Below are positions 1 to 7,816 of a stretch of 62,383 nt of DNA, piece after piece. Within the stretch, counting starts at the first letter, position 1. Every line of letters starts with the position of its first letter. Both the position numbers and the translations under genes were made by a program. The stretch is from an uncultured Marmoricola sp. (GTDB lineage: Bacteria; Actinomycetota; Actinomycetes; Propionibacteriales; Nocardioidaceae). Where the stretch lies: contig CALMLL010000129.1 of assembly GCA_937868075.1 (NCBI GenBank), forward strand, positions 1 to 62,383. The letters are read 5' to 3'. The notes beneath the pieces are model-generated. The model searched no databases. It saw nothing but the letters and a program-made list of their open reading frames with translations, and was not told the DNA's origin.

Positions 1-2
1 CG

Positions 3-143
3 TTGACGGTCTACATGACCTCCAACACCACCTACCCCGGTGCTCGGGTCGCCACGCTCAAGGCCGCAGCCGACCTCTACGGGGCTGGCTCGTCGACCTA
101 CGCTGCGGTCGCGGCGGCGTGGAGCGCGGTCAGCGTCAACTGA
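3..143 (+). CDS. C-terminal end of an M4 (thermolysin-like) metallopeptidase, partial
   Basis: Only the last 46 codons are inside the window; the gene begins upstream. The visible residues include a tract reading ARVATLKAAADLYG followed by AAVAAAWSAVSVN, which is the helical C-terminal end typical of peptidase family M4 (thermolysin, bacillolysin), where this segment closes the C-terminal domain. The zinc-binding HExxH motif and the signal/propeptide expected for this secreted family lie outside the window, so activity cannot be judged. It ends 13 bases before the convergent azlD stop codon. Confidence 0.72.
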   Translation: MTVYMTSNTTYPGARVATLKAAADLYGAGSSTYAAVAAAWSAVSVN

Positions 144-156
144 GGCGAGCAGCCCT

Positions 157-468
157 CTAGCCGATGCCGATCGCCCGGAGGGCGGCGGCAGTGGCGGCCG
201 CCAGCAACACGACGACGAGGAAGGGCGCGCGCAGCATCAGGGCGAGGGTGGCCACCGCCAACCCGGCCAGGCGCGCGTCGACCTCGAGCGAGCGCCCGGG
301 GGTGGCCAGCACCTGGACGCCGATCAGGGCGGCCAGCAGGGCCACCGGGATGAGATCGGCGACTCGGCGCGCCGATGGACGCTCCAAGACTTCCTGGGGC
401 ACCGAGAGCCCGGCCAGCTTGAGCAGGTAGCACCCCACGCCGCCAACGATCACTGCGGTCCAGATCAC
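157..468 (-). CDS. azlD: AzlD-type branched-chain amino acid exporter subunit
   Basis: A 103-residue hydrophobic protein with about four membrane segments and no polar domain, the usual size of AzlD. AzlD is the small partner of AzlC in a two-subunit branched-chain amino acid efflux system of the cytoplasmic membrane. The GTG start (466-468) overlaps the TGA of azlC (465-467), so the two are translationally coupled; this overlap chose the start over longer readings that run back into azlC. The pair order azlC-azlD is the standard one. The substrate (valine, leucine, isoleucine or analogues) is inferred from the family. Confidence 0.85.
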   Translation of the reverse strand: MIWTAVIVGGVGCYLLKLAGLSVPQEVLERPSARRVADLIPVALLAALIGVQVLATPGRSLEVDARLAGLAVATLALMLRAPFLVVVLLAAATAAALRAIGIG

Positions 469-1172
469 GGCAGGTCCTCCGGGTCGGGGACCTCGGTGGG
501 GTCGGTCGCATCTCGGGTCGCCAACCCCATGCCGAGGGCGACGGCGCCGGCGGCCAGCACCGGTACGCCGGCCGGGGTCAGCGGCACCAAGGCCAGCGCG
601 ACGGCCACGGCCAAGACCGCGGTGAGACGATTGGTGGCGGTGCTTAGACGTGGCCACAGCAATGCCAAGAAGGCGGCCCCGACTGCGGCATCGAGGCCCC
701 ACGCCCGGGGATCTCCGAGACGGTCCCCGACGAGGGCACCGAAGACAGTGGCGAGGTTCCAGAGGGCGAAGACACCCAGCCCGGCGGTGAGGAACCCGAG
801 CCGAGCCTCTTCCCTGGTCTCTCGGGTGACCGACATCGCGGTGGATTCATCGATGGTGAGGTGTGCCGTGACCAGCCGACGCCAGCCGCGCCAGCCGAGG
901 AGGGGTGCAAGCCGCAGGCCGTAGAGCGTGTTGCGACTTCCCAACAGCAACGCGGCTGCGGCACCGGCAAGTGGCGCACCTCCGGACCCGATGACCCCGG
1001 CGAGGGCGTATTGACTGGCACCGGTGAACATCAGCAACGACAGCGTGCAGGTCTGCCACACATCCAGCCCGCTGGTGACGCTGATCGCGCCGAAGGAGAT
1101 GCCGTAGACCCCGGTGGCCACGGATACGGCCACCCCATCACGCACGATCGCTCGGCGCCTGCTGGCTTCCAT
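465..1172 (-). CDS. azlC: AzlC family branched-chain amino acid permease
   Basis: 235 residues, the normal length for AzlC, with repeated hydrophobic segments. The region around residues 15-60 (AVSVATGVYGISFGAISVTSGL, then SLLMFTGASQYALAGV) is characteristic: the FTGASQ motif lies in the early membrane part of AzlC/YgaZ proteins. It forms the main channel subunit of the AzlCD exporter with the gene that overlaps its stop codon. It lies 7 bases downstream of the GNAT gene on the same strand, so DMT exporter, acetyltransferase, azlC and azlD probably form one transcript. No regulator gene is adjacent. Confidence 0.88.
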   Translation of the reverse strand: MEASRRRAIVRDGVAVSVATGVYGISFGAISVTSGLDVWQTCTLSLLMFTGASQYALAGVIGSGGAPLAGAAAALLLGSRNTLYGLRLAPLLGWRGWRRLVTAHLTIDESTAMSVTRETREEARLGFLTAGLGVFALWNLATVFGALVGDRLGDPRAWGLDAAVGAAFLALLWPRLSTATNRLTAVLAVAVALALVPLTPAGVPVLAAGAVALGMGLATRDATDPTEVPDPEDLP

Positions 1173-1179
1173 GACGACC

Positions 1180-1722
1180 TCAGGTCGCGATCAGGGTGTG
1201 CAGCCGGATCTGCTTGACCCGGACCTCGCCATCCCCGGTGAGGTCGAGCGTGCGGAAGGCGCCGTCGGCTGCCCACCCGGCCTCGGTGAAGAAGGATCGC
1301 ACCCGGTCATCAGCCACGCTGAGCCAGGTGACGGCGCGGGTGAAACGGTCAGCACGCATCGTGTCGACGCCGGCCTGCATCAGCCGTGAACCGTGCCCAC
1401 GTCCGATCTGGTCCGGGTCGATGACGAGTTCACCCAACTCGGCGACGGTCAGCGGGTCGCAGTCGGGGTCGGTGGCCGGGTGGGTCAGGGTGAAGCCGCA
1501 GACGCTTGCACGGTCCAGTGCCACCATGACCCGTTGGCGGGCATCGGCCGGGCGGGTCAGGGACAGACGCCACCGCTCGACCGCCTGGTCGTCGGTGAGC
1601 AGTTGCAGCATCTCCTCGGGCAGCACGTCGGCGTACGTCGCGCGCCATGCGCGTGACTGCACCCTCGACAATGCCGCGGCATCCTCGGCCCAGCCCACTC
1701 GCACGGACAGGTCAGCGCTCAT
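1180..1722 (-). CDS. GNAT family N-acetyltransferase
   Basis: 180 residues. The acetyl-CoA pyrophosphate-binding signature of GNAT enzymes is visible at residues 106-115 (IGRGHGSRLM), preceded by the beta-strand GELVIDPDQ. The N-terminal part contains a WRATYADVLP tract common in Actinobacteria GNATs. The ATG at 1720-1722 was preferred because homologous sequence begins there; it overlaps the end of the upstream exporter gene by 11 bases, so translation is probably coupled. A further 39 codons are open upstream but lie inside the exporter gene. The acceptor substrate cannot be read from the sequence. Confidence 0.82.
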   Translation of the reverse strand: MSADLSVRVGWAEDAAALSRVQSRAWRATYADVLPEEMLQLLTDDQAVERWRLSLTRPADARQRVMVALDRASVCGFTLTHPATDPDCDPLTVAELGELVIDPDQIGRGHGSRLMQAGVDTMRADRFTRAVTWLSVADDRVRSFFTEAGWAADGAFRTLDLTGDGEVRVKQIRLHTLIAT

Positions 1723-2560
1723 GCTCGGCCAACTCTTCGACGACCTCTGCGGAGTGACCGGCCAGTTTGATGACCGCACCCAACGCCACCGCGAGACCGA
1801 TGACGGCCCCCGGCCACCAGCCATGGCGGACCTTGTCATGCAAGAACATCAGGCCGATGGCCGCGGGCACCAGCGTCTCGGCAAGCACCAACGGCGCGGT
1901 GGCCGCGATCGTCGAGACCCGCTGCAGCGAGAAGGAGTAGAAGACGAAACCCACGAGGCTGCCCACGATGATCAAGAACATCGCCAACACGTTCTCGATC
2001 GACCACGTGGGGTGGCCCAAGCCGCGCGCGGCCAGCGGCGTGATCGCGTACGCCGCACCGCCAATCGCCGCCAAGGTCACGGCAGCGGCTCGGCCTTCGC
2101 TCTGCACCGCGAACGTGGCCGCGAGGGTGCCCATGACCAAGAAGATGATCAGCATCCACAAGAAGCGTTCGTGGACCCGTTGGCCACCAGCGGGGCCCGA
2201 ACTGATGGTGAGCAGGGCCAATCCCGCCACCGTCACGAACACCGCGATCCGATGCCTGGTGTCCAAGTGCTCTCGAAGCACGTGGGCGGCGTAGAAGGCG
2301 GTGACCACCACCGAGCTAGCCATGACCGCCTGGGCGAGATACAACGGCAGCAGCACTGCGGACAGCAGGTGCAAGAAGCCGCCGAAGATGTGCATCGCCA
2401 AGACCGCCATCAGCATCTTCGAGGTCAACGCCGCGCGGACCACGTCTCGCCATGGGTGGCTGGAGATGCTGGGGACATCGCGCGCCCCGGTGGCCTGCAG
2501 GACCGCTGCCACTCCGAACAGCAGGGCGGTCAAGATCGCGCACAGCAGTCCGACAAGCAC
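1712..2560 (-). CDS. DMT/EamA-type membrane transporter
   Basis: 282 residues with about ten hydrophobic helices, starting directly with a membrane segment (LVGLLCAILTALLFGVAAVL). The size and paired-domain layout fit the drug/metabolite transporter superfamily, whose members export small metabolites or act as permeases. It is the first gene of the leftward group ending with azlCD, which suggests a joint role in metabolite efflux, but no substrate can be assigned. The GTG start at 2558-2560 has no clear Shine-Dalgarno sequence; a CAGGAT hexamer six bases upstream is a poor -10 match. The divergent gene is thyA. Confidence 0.78.
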   Translation of the reverse strand: MLVGLLCAILTALLFGVAAVLQATGARDVPSISSHPWRDVVRAALTSKMLMAVLAMHIFGGFLHLLSAVLLPLYLAQAVMASSVVVTAFYAAHVLREHLDTRHRIAVFVTVAGLALLTISSGPAGGQRVHERFLWMLIIFLVMGTLAATFAVQSEGRAAAVTLAAIGGAAYAITPLAARGLGHPTWSIENVLAMFLIIVGSLVGFVFYSFSLQRVSTIAATAPLVLAETLVPAAIGLMFLHDKVRHGWWPGAVIGLAVALGAVIKLAGHSAEVVEELAEHER

Positions 2561-2610
2561 GATGCGATCCTGCCACTGGTGTCGGGCCGAGACGAACCCG
2601 ACTGGCCGGG

Positions 2611-2622
2611 TAACGTGCCCCT
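2611..2622 (+). promoter_or_regulatory. -10 element for leaderless thyA transcript
   Basis: TAACGT (2611-2616) fits the actinobacterial -10 consensus TANNNT and is followed by six bases and the thyA ATG. A start of transcription 6-7 bases after the hexamer falls on the start codon, and no Shine-Dalgarno sequence is present. This supports the ATG at 2623. Confidence 0.6.
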
Positions 2623-3417
2623 ATGCGGGCTTACCTGGACCTTCTCGAGCGCGTGCTGACCCACGGCGCCGCCAAGTCCGACCGCACCGGGACCGGCACA
2701 GTGAGCGTGTTCGGCCATCAGATGCGGTTCGATCTCAACGCCGGTTTCCCCCTCGTCACCACCAAGCGCATCCACACTCGTTCGGTGTTCGCAGAGCTGC
2801 TGTGGTTCCTGCGTGGCGACACCAACGTGCGCTGGCTGCAGGAGCGCGGGGTGACGATCTGGGACGAGTGGGCCGATCCGCAAGGCAATCTCGGCCCCGT
2901 CTACGGCTACCAATGGCGATCCTGGCCGGCACCCGACGGGCGCCACATCGATCAGATCGCCCAAGTCGTGGACCAGATCCGGACGACCCCGGATTCGCGC
3001 CGTCACATCGTCAGCGCCTGGAACGTCGCCGACATCCCGCAGATGGCCCTCGCACCGTGCCACACGATGTTCCAGTTCTATGTGGCCGAGGGTCGACTGA
3101 GTTGTCAGCTCTACCAGCGTTCGGCCGACGTGTTCCTCGGGGTGCCGTTCAACATCGCCTCGTACGCGCTGCTCACCCACATGGTGGCCGCCGTGACCGA
3201 CCTCGAGGTCGGTGACTTCGTGCACACGCTGGGCGATGCCCACCTCTACGTGAACCACCTCGACCAGGCCAGGCTGCAGTTGACCCGTGACCCGCGTACC
3301 TTGCCGACCCTTCGGCTCCAAACCGGGATCACCAGTCTGGATGCCTTCGACCTCGATCACATCGCGGTGGAGGGCTACGACCCGCATCCGGGGATCAAGG
3401 CGCCGATCGCGGTATGA
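2623..3417 (+). CDS. thyA: Thymidylate synthase
   Basis: 264 residues, the same length as the Escherichia coli enzyme. It methylates dUMP to dTMP with 5,10-methylenetetrahydrofolate, yielding dihydrofolate. The nucleophilic cysteine is Cys146 in [13 protein letters not shown], and the N-terminal phosphate-binding [11 protein letters not shown] (residues 21-31) and the C-terminal end PIAV are conserved. Its stop codon overlaps the start of folA (ATGA at 3414-3417), so the two genes that form and recycle dihydrofolate are translationally coupled, as in many bacteria. It is a ThyA-type enzyme, not ThyX. Confidence 0.98.
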   Translation: MRAYLDLLERVLTHGAAKSDRTGTGTVSVFGHQMRFDLNAGFPLVTTKRIHTRSVFAELLWFLRGDTNVRWLQERGVTIWDEWADPQGNLGPVYGYQWRSWPAPDGRHIDQIAQVVDQIRTTPDSRRHIVSAWNVADIPQMALAPCHTMFQFYVAEGRLSCQLYQRSADVFLGVPFNIASYALLTHMVAAVTDLEVGDFVHTLGDAHLYVNHLDQARLQLTRDPRTLPTLRLQTGITSLDAFDLDHIAVEGYDPHPGIKAPIAV

Positions 3418-3899
3418 CCCAGGTCGTGATGGTGGCTGCGGTCGCCGACAACGCGGTGATCGGTCGCGAGGGCAAGATCCCGTGGTCGATTCCAGCCGAC
3501 TTCGCCCATTTCAAGCAGGTGACGATCGGTCATCCGTTGGTGCTGGGCAGAACCACGTTCGAAGGAATCGGTCGGCCGCTGCCGGGTCGGACCTCGATCG
3601 TGGTGACCCGCGATCGGTCCTGGGCCTACGACGGTGTTCTGGTCGCGGCCAGCGTTGAGGAGGCCCTGGCCTTGGCTGGCCAGTTGGATTCGGTGGTCTC
3701 TATCGGGGGAGGGGCGCAGGTGTATCAGGCGGCCATGCCGCTGGCCACACACCAGATCCTGAGCCGAGTGCGCGGTCGTCCGGAGGGCGACACCTACTAC
3801 CCGGACTTCGACGAGACTCAGTGGGTGCGTACCGGCTACGCCTCGCATCTGGAGGATCCGGTGCCGTGGGAGATCGAGTGGCTCCAACGTCAGACCTGA
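3414..3899 (+). CDS. folA: Dihydrofolate reductase
   Basis: 161 residues, normal for a type I dihydrofolate reductase. The N-terminal [19 protein letters not shown] holds the substrate-binding strand and the Met20-type loop, followed by [20 protein letters not shown] and the NADPH-binding [16 protein letters not shown]. It regenerates tetrahydrofolate from the dihydrofolate made by ThyA, whose gene overlaps it by four bases. No unusual truncation is seen. The next gene starts 34 bases downstream and has its own promoter-like hexamer, so the operon probably ends here or is internally re-initiated. Confidence 0.97.
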   Translation: MTQVVMVAAVADNAVIGREGKIPWSIPADFAHFKQVTIGHPLVLGRTTFEGIGRPLPGRTSIVVTRDRSWAYDGVLVAASVEEALALAGQLDSVVSIGGGAQVYQAAMPLATHQILSRVRGRPEGDTYYPDFDETQWVRTGYASHLEDPVPWEIEWLQRQT

Positions 3900-3920
3900 C
3901 GTAACACAGGTCACATGGCG

Positions 3921-3933
3921 TACCCTCAGTCAC
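3921..3933 (+). promoter_or_regulatory. -10 element for the GH16-fold gene
   Basis: TACCCT (3921-3926) fits TANNNT and lies seven bases before the ATG at 3934, with no Shine-Dalgarno sequence between. This is the arrangement expected for a leaderless mRNA. Confidence 0.55.
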
Positions 3934-4767
3934 ATGCGCCTCTCACGCGCCATCGTCATCGGTCTCGTCGCCGGTATCGCCGGTTTGACAGCGATCGCCG
4001 TCCAACACCTGACCCTGCCGACTCCTCCTCGTGGTGAACTCACCCACGGAGTCCCCGGCACCGACAACCCCCCGATCAACACCGCCAAGGTCTACCGCTG
4101 GGGCAGTGCCGCATGGAACGACGGGTTCATCGGGCCGCTCAGCACCGACTGGAAGATCAGCGATCCGGCTCCGGTCATTCGCAACCAGTACGGCCAACTG
4201 ACGCTGAACGGTTCTGGCGGGACCTCGGCCAAGACGCTGTGGGCGACCTATCCACTTCTGGCCAAGAAGTACGGCCGCTGGGACTTCAGCATGCGGTCGA
4301 AGCAATACGAGTTCGGTGGGAAGCCCTATACGGCGGTCCTCGAGCTGGTGCCCAACGACCCCGCAGCCCTCGACTGTGGTCGTCAGAACATCATCTTGGC
4401 GAAGTTCCCCCTCGGTGCGTCCGCCGTTCAGGGCGAGATCCGCAACGCGGGCAAACGGTTCAGTGCAACCAACCCGCACGAGGTCTTCTCCAATGAGTTC
4501 CACACCTACGCGTTGGAGATCACTCCGGACCACATCTCATGGTTCATGGAGGGCAAGGTCCTGATGACCGAGCGGCGCCCGGAGGCACTGTCTGGGGAGA
4601 CGTTCCGCATCAAGATCTTCTTGACCGCTGCCCCCAAAGGTGTGAAGACCAACCGCGGTCGTTTGCAGTTCGACTGGGCTCGCTACTACACCTTGGCTCG
4701 GCCCAATGCGAAGTCCATCGAGGCTCCGCAAGGCACCCTTGGCGACTTGATCACCTCCTGCGGATAG
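3934..4767 (+). CDS. Secreted GH16-fold (concanavalin-like) protein, catalytic motif not seen
   Basis: 277 residues. An N-terminal membrane/signal segment (RAIVIGLVAGIAGLTAIAV) indicates export. The body resembles glycoside hydrolase family 16: YGRWDFSMRSK corresponds to the conserved strand at the head of the active-site cleft, and FHTYALEITPDHISWFMEGK matches the usual FHtYaleWtpd-I-wyvDG strand. The catalytic E-x-D-x-x-E signature expected between them is absent; the aligned position reads about QNIILA in CGRQNIILAKF. It may be a carbohydrate-binding rather than hydrolysing protein. Neighbours (folA, dapA) give no further clue. Confidence 0.62.
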   Translation: MRLSRAIVIGLVAGIAGLTAIAVQHLTLPTPPRGELTHGVPGTDNPPINTAKVYRWGSAAWNDGFIGPLSTDWKISDPAPVIRNQYGQLTLNGSGGTSAKTLWATYPLLAKKYGRWDFSMRSKQYEFGGKPYTAVLELVPNDPAALDCGRQNIILAKFPLGASAVQGEIRNAGKRFSATNPHEVFSNEFHTYALEITPDHISWFMEGKVLMTERRPEALSGETFRIKIFLTAAPKGVKTNRGRLQFDWARYYTLARPNAKSIEAPQGTLGDLITSCG

Positions 4768-4799
4768 GCCAGCGGTGTGGAGGGCAGGCGTGTGGGCGA

Positions 4800-4812
4800 T
4801 AACCTGAGCCCC
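4800..4812 (+). promoter_or_regulatory. -10 element that fixes the dapA start
   Basis: TAACCT (4800-4805) fits TANNNT and is followed by seven bases and an ATG at 4813. The hexamer lies downstream of an in-frame GTG at 4777, so transcripts from it can only use the ATG at 4813. Confidence 0.58.
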
Positions 4813-5700
4813 ATGACCAGTGCCCCCTACGGCCGAATGCTGACCGCGATGGCCACTGCCTTCGGTCCGGACGGATCGGTGGATCTTGACGGGACGGCCC
4901 GCATCGCGGCTCACCTGATCGACCATGGTCACGACGGTGTCGTCGTCAGCGGGACGACGGGTGAGAGCCCCACCACGTCGGTTGCCGAGGACGGGGAGAT
5001 TCTGCGCGCGGTCATCGATGCTGTCGGCGGCCGCGGCACTGTGATCGCCGGGGTGGGGACCAACTCCACCTCGCACTCTGTGGAGTTGGCCGACGTGGCC
5101 GCGCGGGTCGGCGCGGATGCCGTCTTGCTGGTCACCCCCTACTACAACAAGCCCGGCCCTGCTGGGATCCTCGGGCATTTCACGGCGGTGGCGCAGGCGA
5201 CCGAGCTGCCGGTGATGCTCTATGACGTTCCTGGTCGCACCGGCCAGGCGATCGCCTCGCAGACCTACGAAGCAGCGATCCGACTGGAGACGGTCACCAG
5301 CGTCAAGCACGCGGCCGGTGACCCGTTGGCCACGGTCGAACTGACCCAGATGGGCTACCACGTCTATTCCGGTGACGACGCGTTGATCCTGGGCTACCTC
5401 GCCCACGGCGGCTGCGGCCTGGTCTCGGTGGCCGGTCACATCATCGGACCCCAACTCAAACATGTCATCGAGACCTTCCTGGGCGGGGACCACGTGGCTG
5501 CCCTGGACGCCTTCCGCCAGGTGCTGCCGGTGATCAGCGCCATCATGGGAGTGCCCAACTACGGCGCCACCACGGCCAAGTCGGCTTTGCAGTGGGCCGG
5601 GGTTCTCGACAACCGCCGGGTCCGCGGCCCTTTGGCCGAACTCGACGACGACGAACATGCCGCCCTCGGGGCGGCGCTGCGCACTGCGCATCTGATCTGA
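4813..5700 (+). CDS. dapA: 4-hydroxy-tetrahydrodipicolinate synthase
   Basis: 295 residues. It condenses pyruvate with aspartate semialdehyde, the first committed step of lysine and diaminopimelate synthesis. The GTTGES motif is at residues 47-52, the catalytic tyrosine is Tyr137 in MLYDVPGRTG, and the Schiff-base lysine is Lys165 in VTSVKHAAGD. The ATG at 4813 is chosen because a good -10 hexamer stands seven bases before it and because DapA proteins begin near this point; a GTG 36 bases upstream is possible. Diaminopimelate made here is used by MurE, encoded at the far end of the window. Confidence 0.96.
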   Translation: MTSAPYGRMLTAMATAFGPDGSVDLDGTARIAAHLIDHGHDGVVVSGTTGESPTTSVAEDGEILRAVIDAVGGRGTVIAGVGTNSTSHSVELADVAARVGADAVLLVTPYYNKPGPAGILGHFTAVAQATELPVMLYDVPGRTGQAIASQTYEAAIRLETVTSVKHAAGDPLATVELTQMGYHVYSGDDALILGYLAHGGCGLVSVAGHIIGPQLKHVIETFLGGDHVAALDAFRQVLPVISAIMGVPNYGATTAKSALQWAGVLDNRRVRGPLAELDDDEHAALGAALRTAHLI

Positions 5701-5710
5701 AAGGTCTCTC

Positions 5711-7402
5711 TTGAGCCATCCGCACCCCGAACTCGATCCGGTCGGGCCACTCACTCCTGGAGCGCTGCGGGTCATGCCGCTGGGCGGTTTGGGGGAGATC
5801 GGCCGCAACATGACCGTCTTCGAGTACGCCGACCGCTTGCTCATCGTCGACTGCGGCGTGCTGTTCCCTGAGGAGCACCACCCCGGCGTCGACTTGATCC
5901 TTCCGGACTTCGAACCGATCCGAGACCGGCTCGACTCCGTGGAGGCCCTGGTGCTGACCCACGGTCACGAGGACCACATCGGCGCGGTGCCCTACCTCCT
6001 GCGCGAGCGGGTCGACATCCCACTGGTCGGTTCTCAACTGACCTTGGCCTTCTTGGGGGCCAAGTTGCGCGAGCACCGGATCAAGGACATCACCCAGCAC
6101 ATCGTGGCTGAAGGGGACCGGATCACCTTCGGCCCCTTCGATCTGGAGTTCGTCGCGGTCAACCACTCCATCCCCGACGCGTTGGCAGTGGCGATCCGCA
6201 CCGGGGCCGGCATGGCGCTGCACACCGGCGACTTCAAGATGGACCAGCTTCCGCTCGACGGGCGCATCACCGACTTGAGGGCGTTCGCCCGGTTGGGGGA
6301 GGAGGGCGTGGACCTCTTCCTCACCGACTCCACCAACGCCGAGGTGCCTGGGTTCACCACGGCCGAACGCGACATCAGCCCAGTGCTCGATCGCGTCTTC
6401 CACGCCTGCGACCAGCGGATCATCGTGGCCTGCTTCGCCTCCCACGTGCATCGAGTGCAACAGGTCCTCGACGCGGCCCGAGACCACGGTCGAAAGGTGG
6501 CCTACGTCGGGCGTTCGATGGTGCGCAACATGGCGCTGGCCCGCGATCTGGGTTACCTCGAGGTACCTCCGGACCTGTTGGTCGACGTCAAGGAGCTGGC
6601 CGATCTACCTCCCGAGCGGCAGGTCCTCATCTCGACCGGGTCCCAGGGGGAGCCGCTCAGTGCGCTGTCTCGGATCGCCCAACGCAACCACCAACTGGTC
6701 TCGCTCGAGCCTGGAGACACGGTGGTGTTGGCATCGTCGTTGATCCCGGGCAACGAGAACGCGGTCTATCGGGTGATCAACGGGCTGACCCGGTTGGGGG
6801 CCCGGGTCGTGCACAAAGGCAATGCGCTGGTCCACGTGAGCGGCCACGCCAGCGCCGGTGAGCTCCTCTACTGCTACAACATCGTGCAGCCTCGCAACGT
6901 GTTGCCGGTGCACGGCGAGTACCGGCACATGCGCGCCAACGGAGAACTCGCCAAGGCCTCGGGGGTGCCTGCCGACCGCGTGGTCCTGGCCGAGGACGGG
7001 GTCGTGGTCGACCTCATCAACGGAGTCGCACGAGTCGCCGGCAAGGTCGACGTGGGCTATGTGTTCGTCGACGGGTCTTCGGTTGGTGACATCACCGAGT
7101 CGTCGCTCAAGGACCGCAGGATCCTGGGCGAAGAGGGCTTCATCTCGGTGATCGTGGTGATCGACTCGGTGACCGGCAAGGTCGTGAGCGGTCCTGAGAT
7201 CCATGCCCGTGGCTTCGCCGAGGACGACGACCTGTTCACCGAGATCCGACAGCCGATCATCGACTCCCTCAACAAGGCGGTCGCCGAGGGTGTCGATGAC
7301 AACCATCAACTCCAGCAGAACATCCGGCGAGTGGTCGGGCGCTGGGTCTCCAGCAAGCATCGCCGCCGTCCGATGATCATCCCGGTGGTGCTGGAGGCCT
7401 AG
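5711..7402 (+). CDS. rnj: Ribonuclease J
   Basis: 563 residues, the standard length for bacterial RNase J, a metallo-beta-lactamase/beta-CASP nuclease with 5'-3' exonuclease and endonuclease activity in mRNA and rRNA processing. The zinc-binding HGHEDH is at residues 84-89, followed by the HTGDFKMD strand; beta-CASP motifs such as FASHVHRVQQ, STGSQGEP and VHVSGHAS occur in order, and the C-terminal domain is complete. The start is a TTG at 5711 preceded by AAAGG at proper distance; the usual N-terminal sequence LRVMPLGGLGEIGRNM follows. It lies 10 bases after dapA and is probably cotranscribed, a pairing common in Actinobacteria. Confidence 0.95.
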   Translation: MSHPHPELDPVGPLTPGALRVMPLGGLGEIGRNMTVFEYADRLLIVDCGVLFPEEHHPGVDLILPDFEPIRDRLDSVEALVLTHGHEDHIGAVPYLLRERVDIPLVGSQLTLAFLGAKLREHRIKDITQHIVAEGDRITFGPFDLEFVAVNHSIPDALAVAIRTGAGMALHTGDFKMDQLPLDGRITDLRAFARLGEEGVDLFLTDSTNAEVPGFTTAERDISPVLDRVFHACDQRIIVACFASHVHRVQQVLDAARDHGRKVAYVGRSMVRNMALARDLGYLEVPPDLLVDVKELADLPPERQVLISTGSQGEPLSALSRIAQRNHQLVSLEPGDTVVLASSLIPGNENAVYRVINGLTRLGARVVHKGNALVHVSGHASAGELLYCYNIVQPRNVLPVHGEYRHMRANGELAKASGVPADRVVLAEDGVVVDLINGVARVAGKVDVGYVFVDGSSVGDITESSLKDRRILGEEGFISVIVVIDSVTGKVVSGPEIHARGFAEDDDLFTEIRQPIIDSLNKAVAEGVDDNHQLQQNIRRVVGRWVSSKHRRRPMIIPVVLEA

Positions 7403-7433
7403 GAGTGGCCGAGATCGGCTGGTAACCGATCGC

Positions 7434-7816
7434 TTGTCGATCAGGGCCGCGCGCCGCGCCTTGGACGTGGCTGTGCGTGAGCGACGGGTGGTCGTCGCCG
7501 ACGAGCTGGTCACCTCGGCCGGCCTCTTGGATCAGGTTCCTCGGGTGGCACTGACCCCGTTCATCGACCGGCTGCTTACCCCTCTGCGAGCCGCCGATCC
7601 GGACGGCTCCCTGTGTCCACGCTGCGCGACTTCGTCGATCGCAACCGTTCCGTGGAGCAGACCGCGCGAGCCGGATTCGTGCACGTCAACACTGTGCGGC
7701 ACCGGCTGGCTCGGGTCCGCGATCTGACCGGCCGCGACCCGTTCGACTTCGACGACCTGGTCGCGTTGCGGATCTCCTTGTGGGCCGCGGACGCGCGCGG
7801 GGATCTGCGCCGCTAG
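7434..7816 (+). pseudogene. Truncated and frameshifted PucR/CdaR-type regulator remnant
   Basis: Two reading frames together give the C-terminal end of a PucR-family transcription factor. The first (7434 to about 7608) reads ADELVTSAGLLDQVP and FIDRLLTPLRAADPDGSL, matching the segment before the HTH. The second (from about 7613) reads STLRDFVDRNRSVEQTA, then VHVNTVRHRLARV and LTGRDPFDFDDL, the PucR HTH. Removing two bases near 7608-7612 joins the frames. The usual N-terminal sensor and GGDEF-like parts (300 or more residues) are missing, and no start codon with a ribosome-binding site is evident. It ends on the convergent cydDC stop. I call it a decaying pseudogene. Confidence 0.72.
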
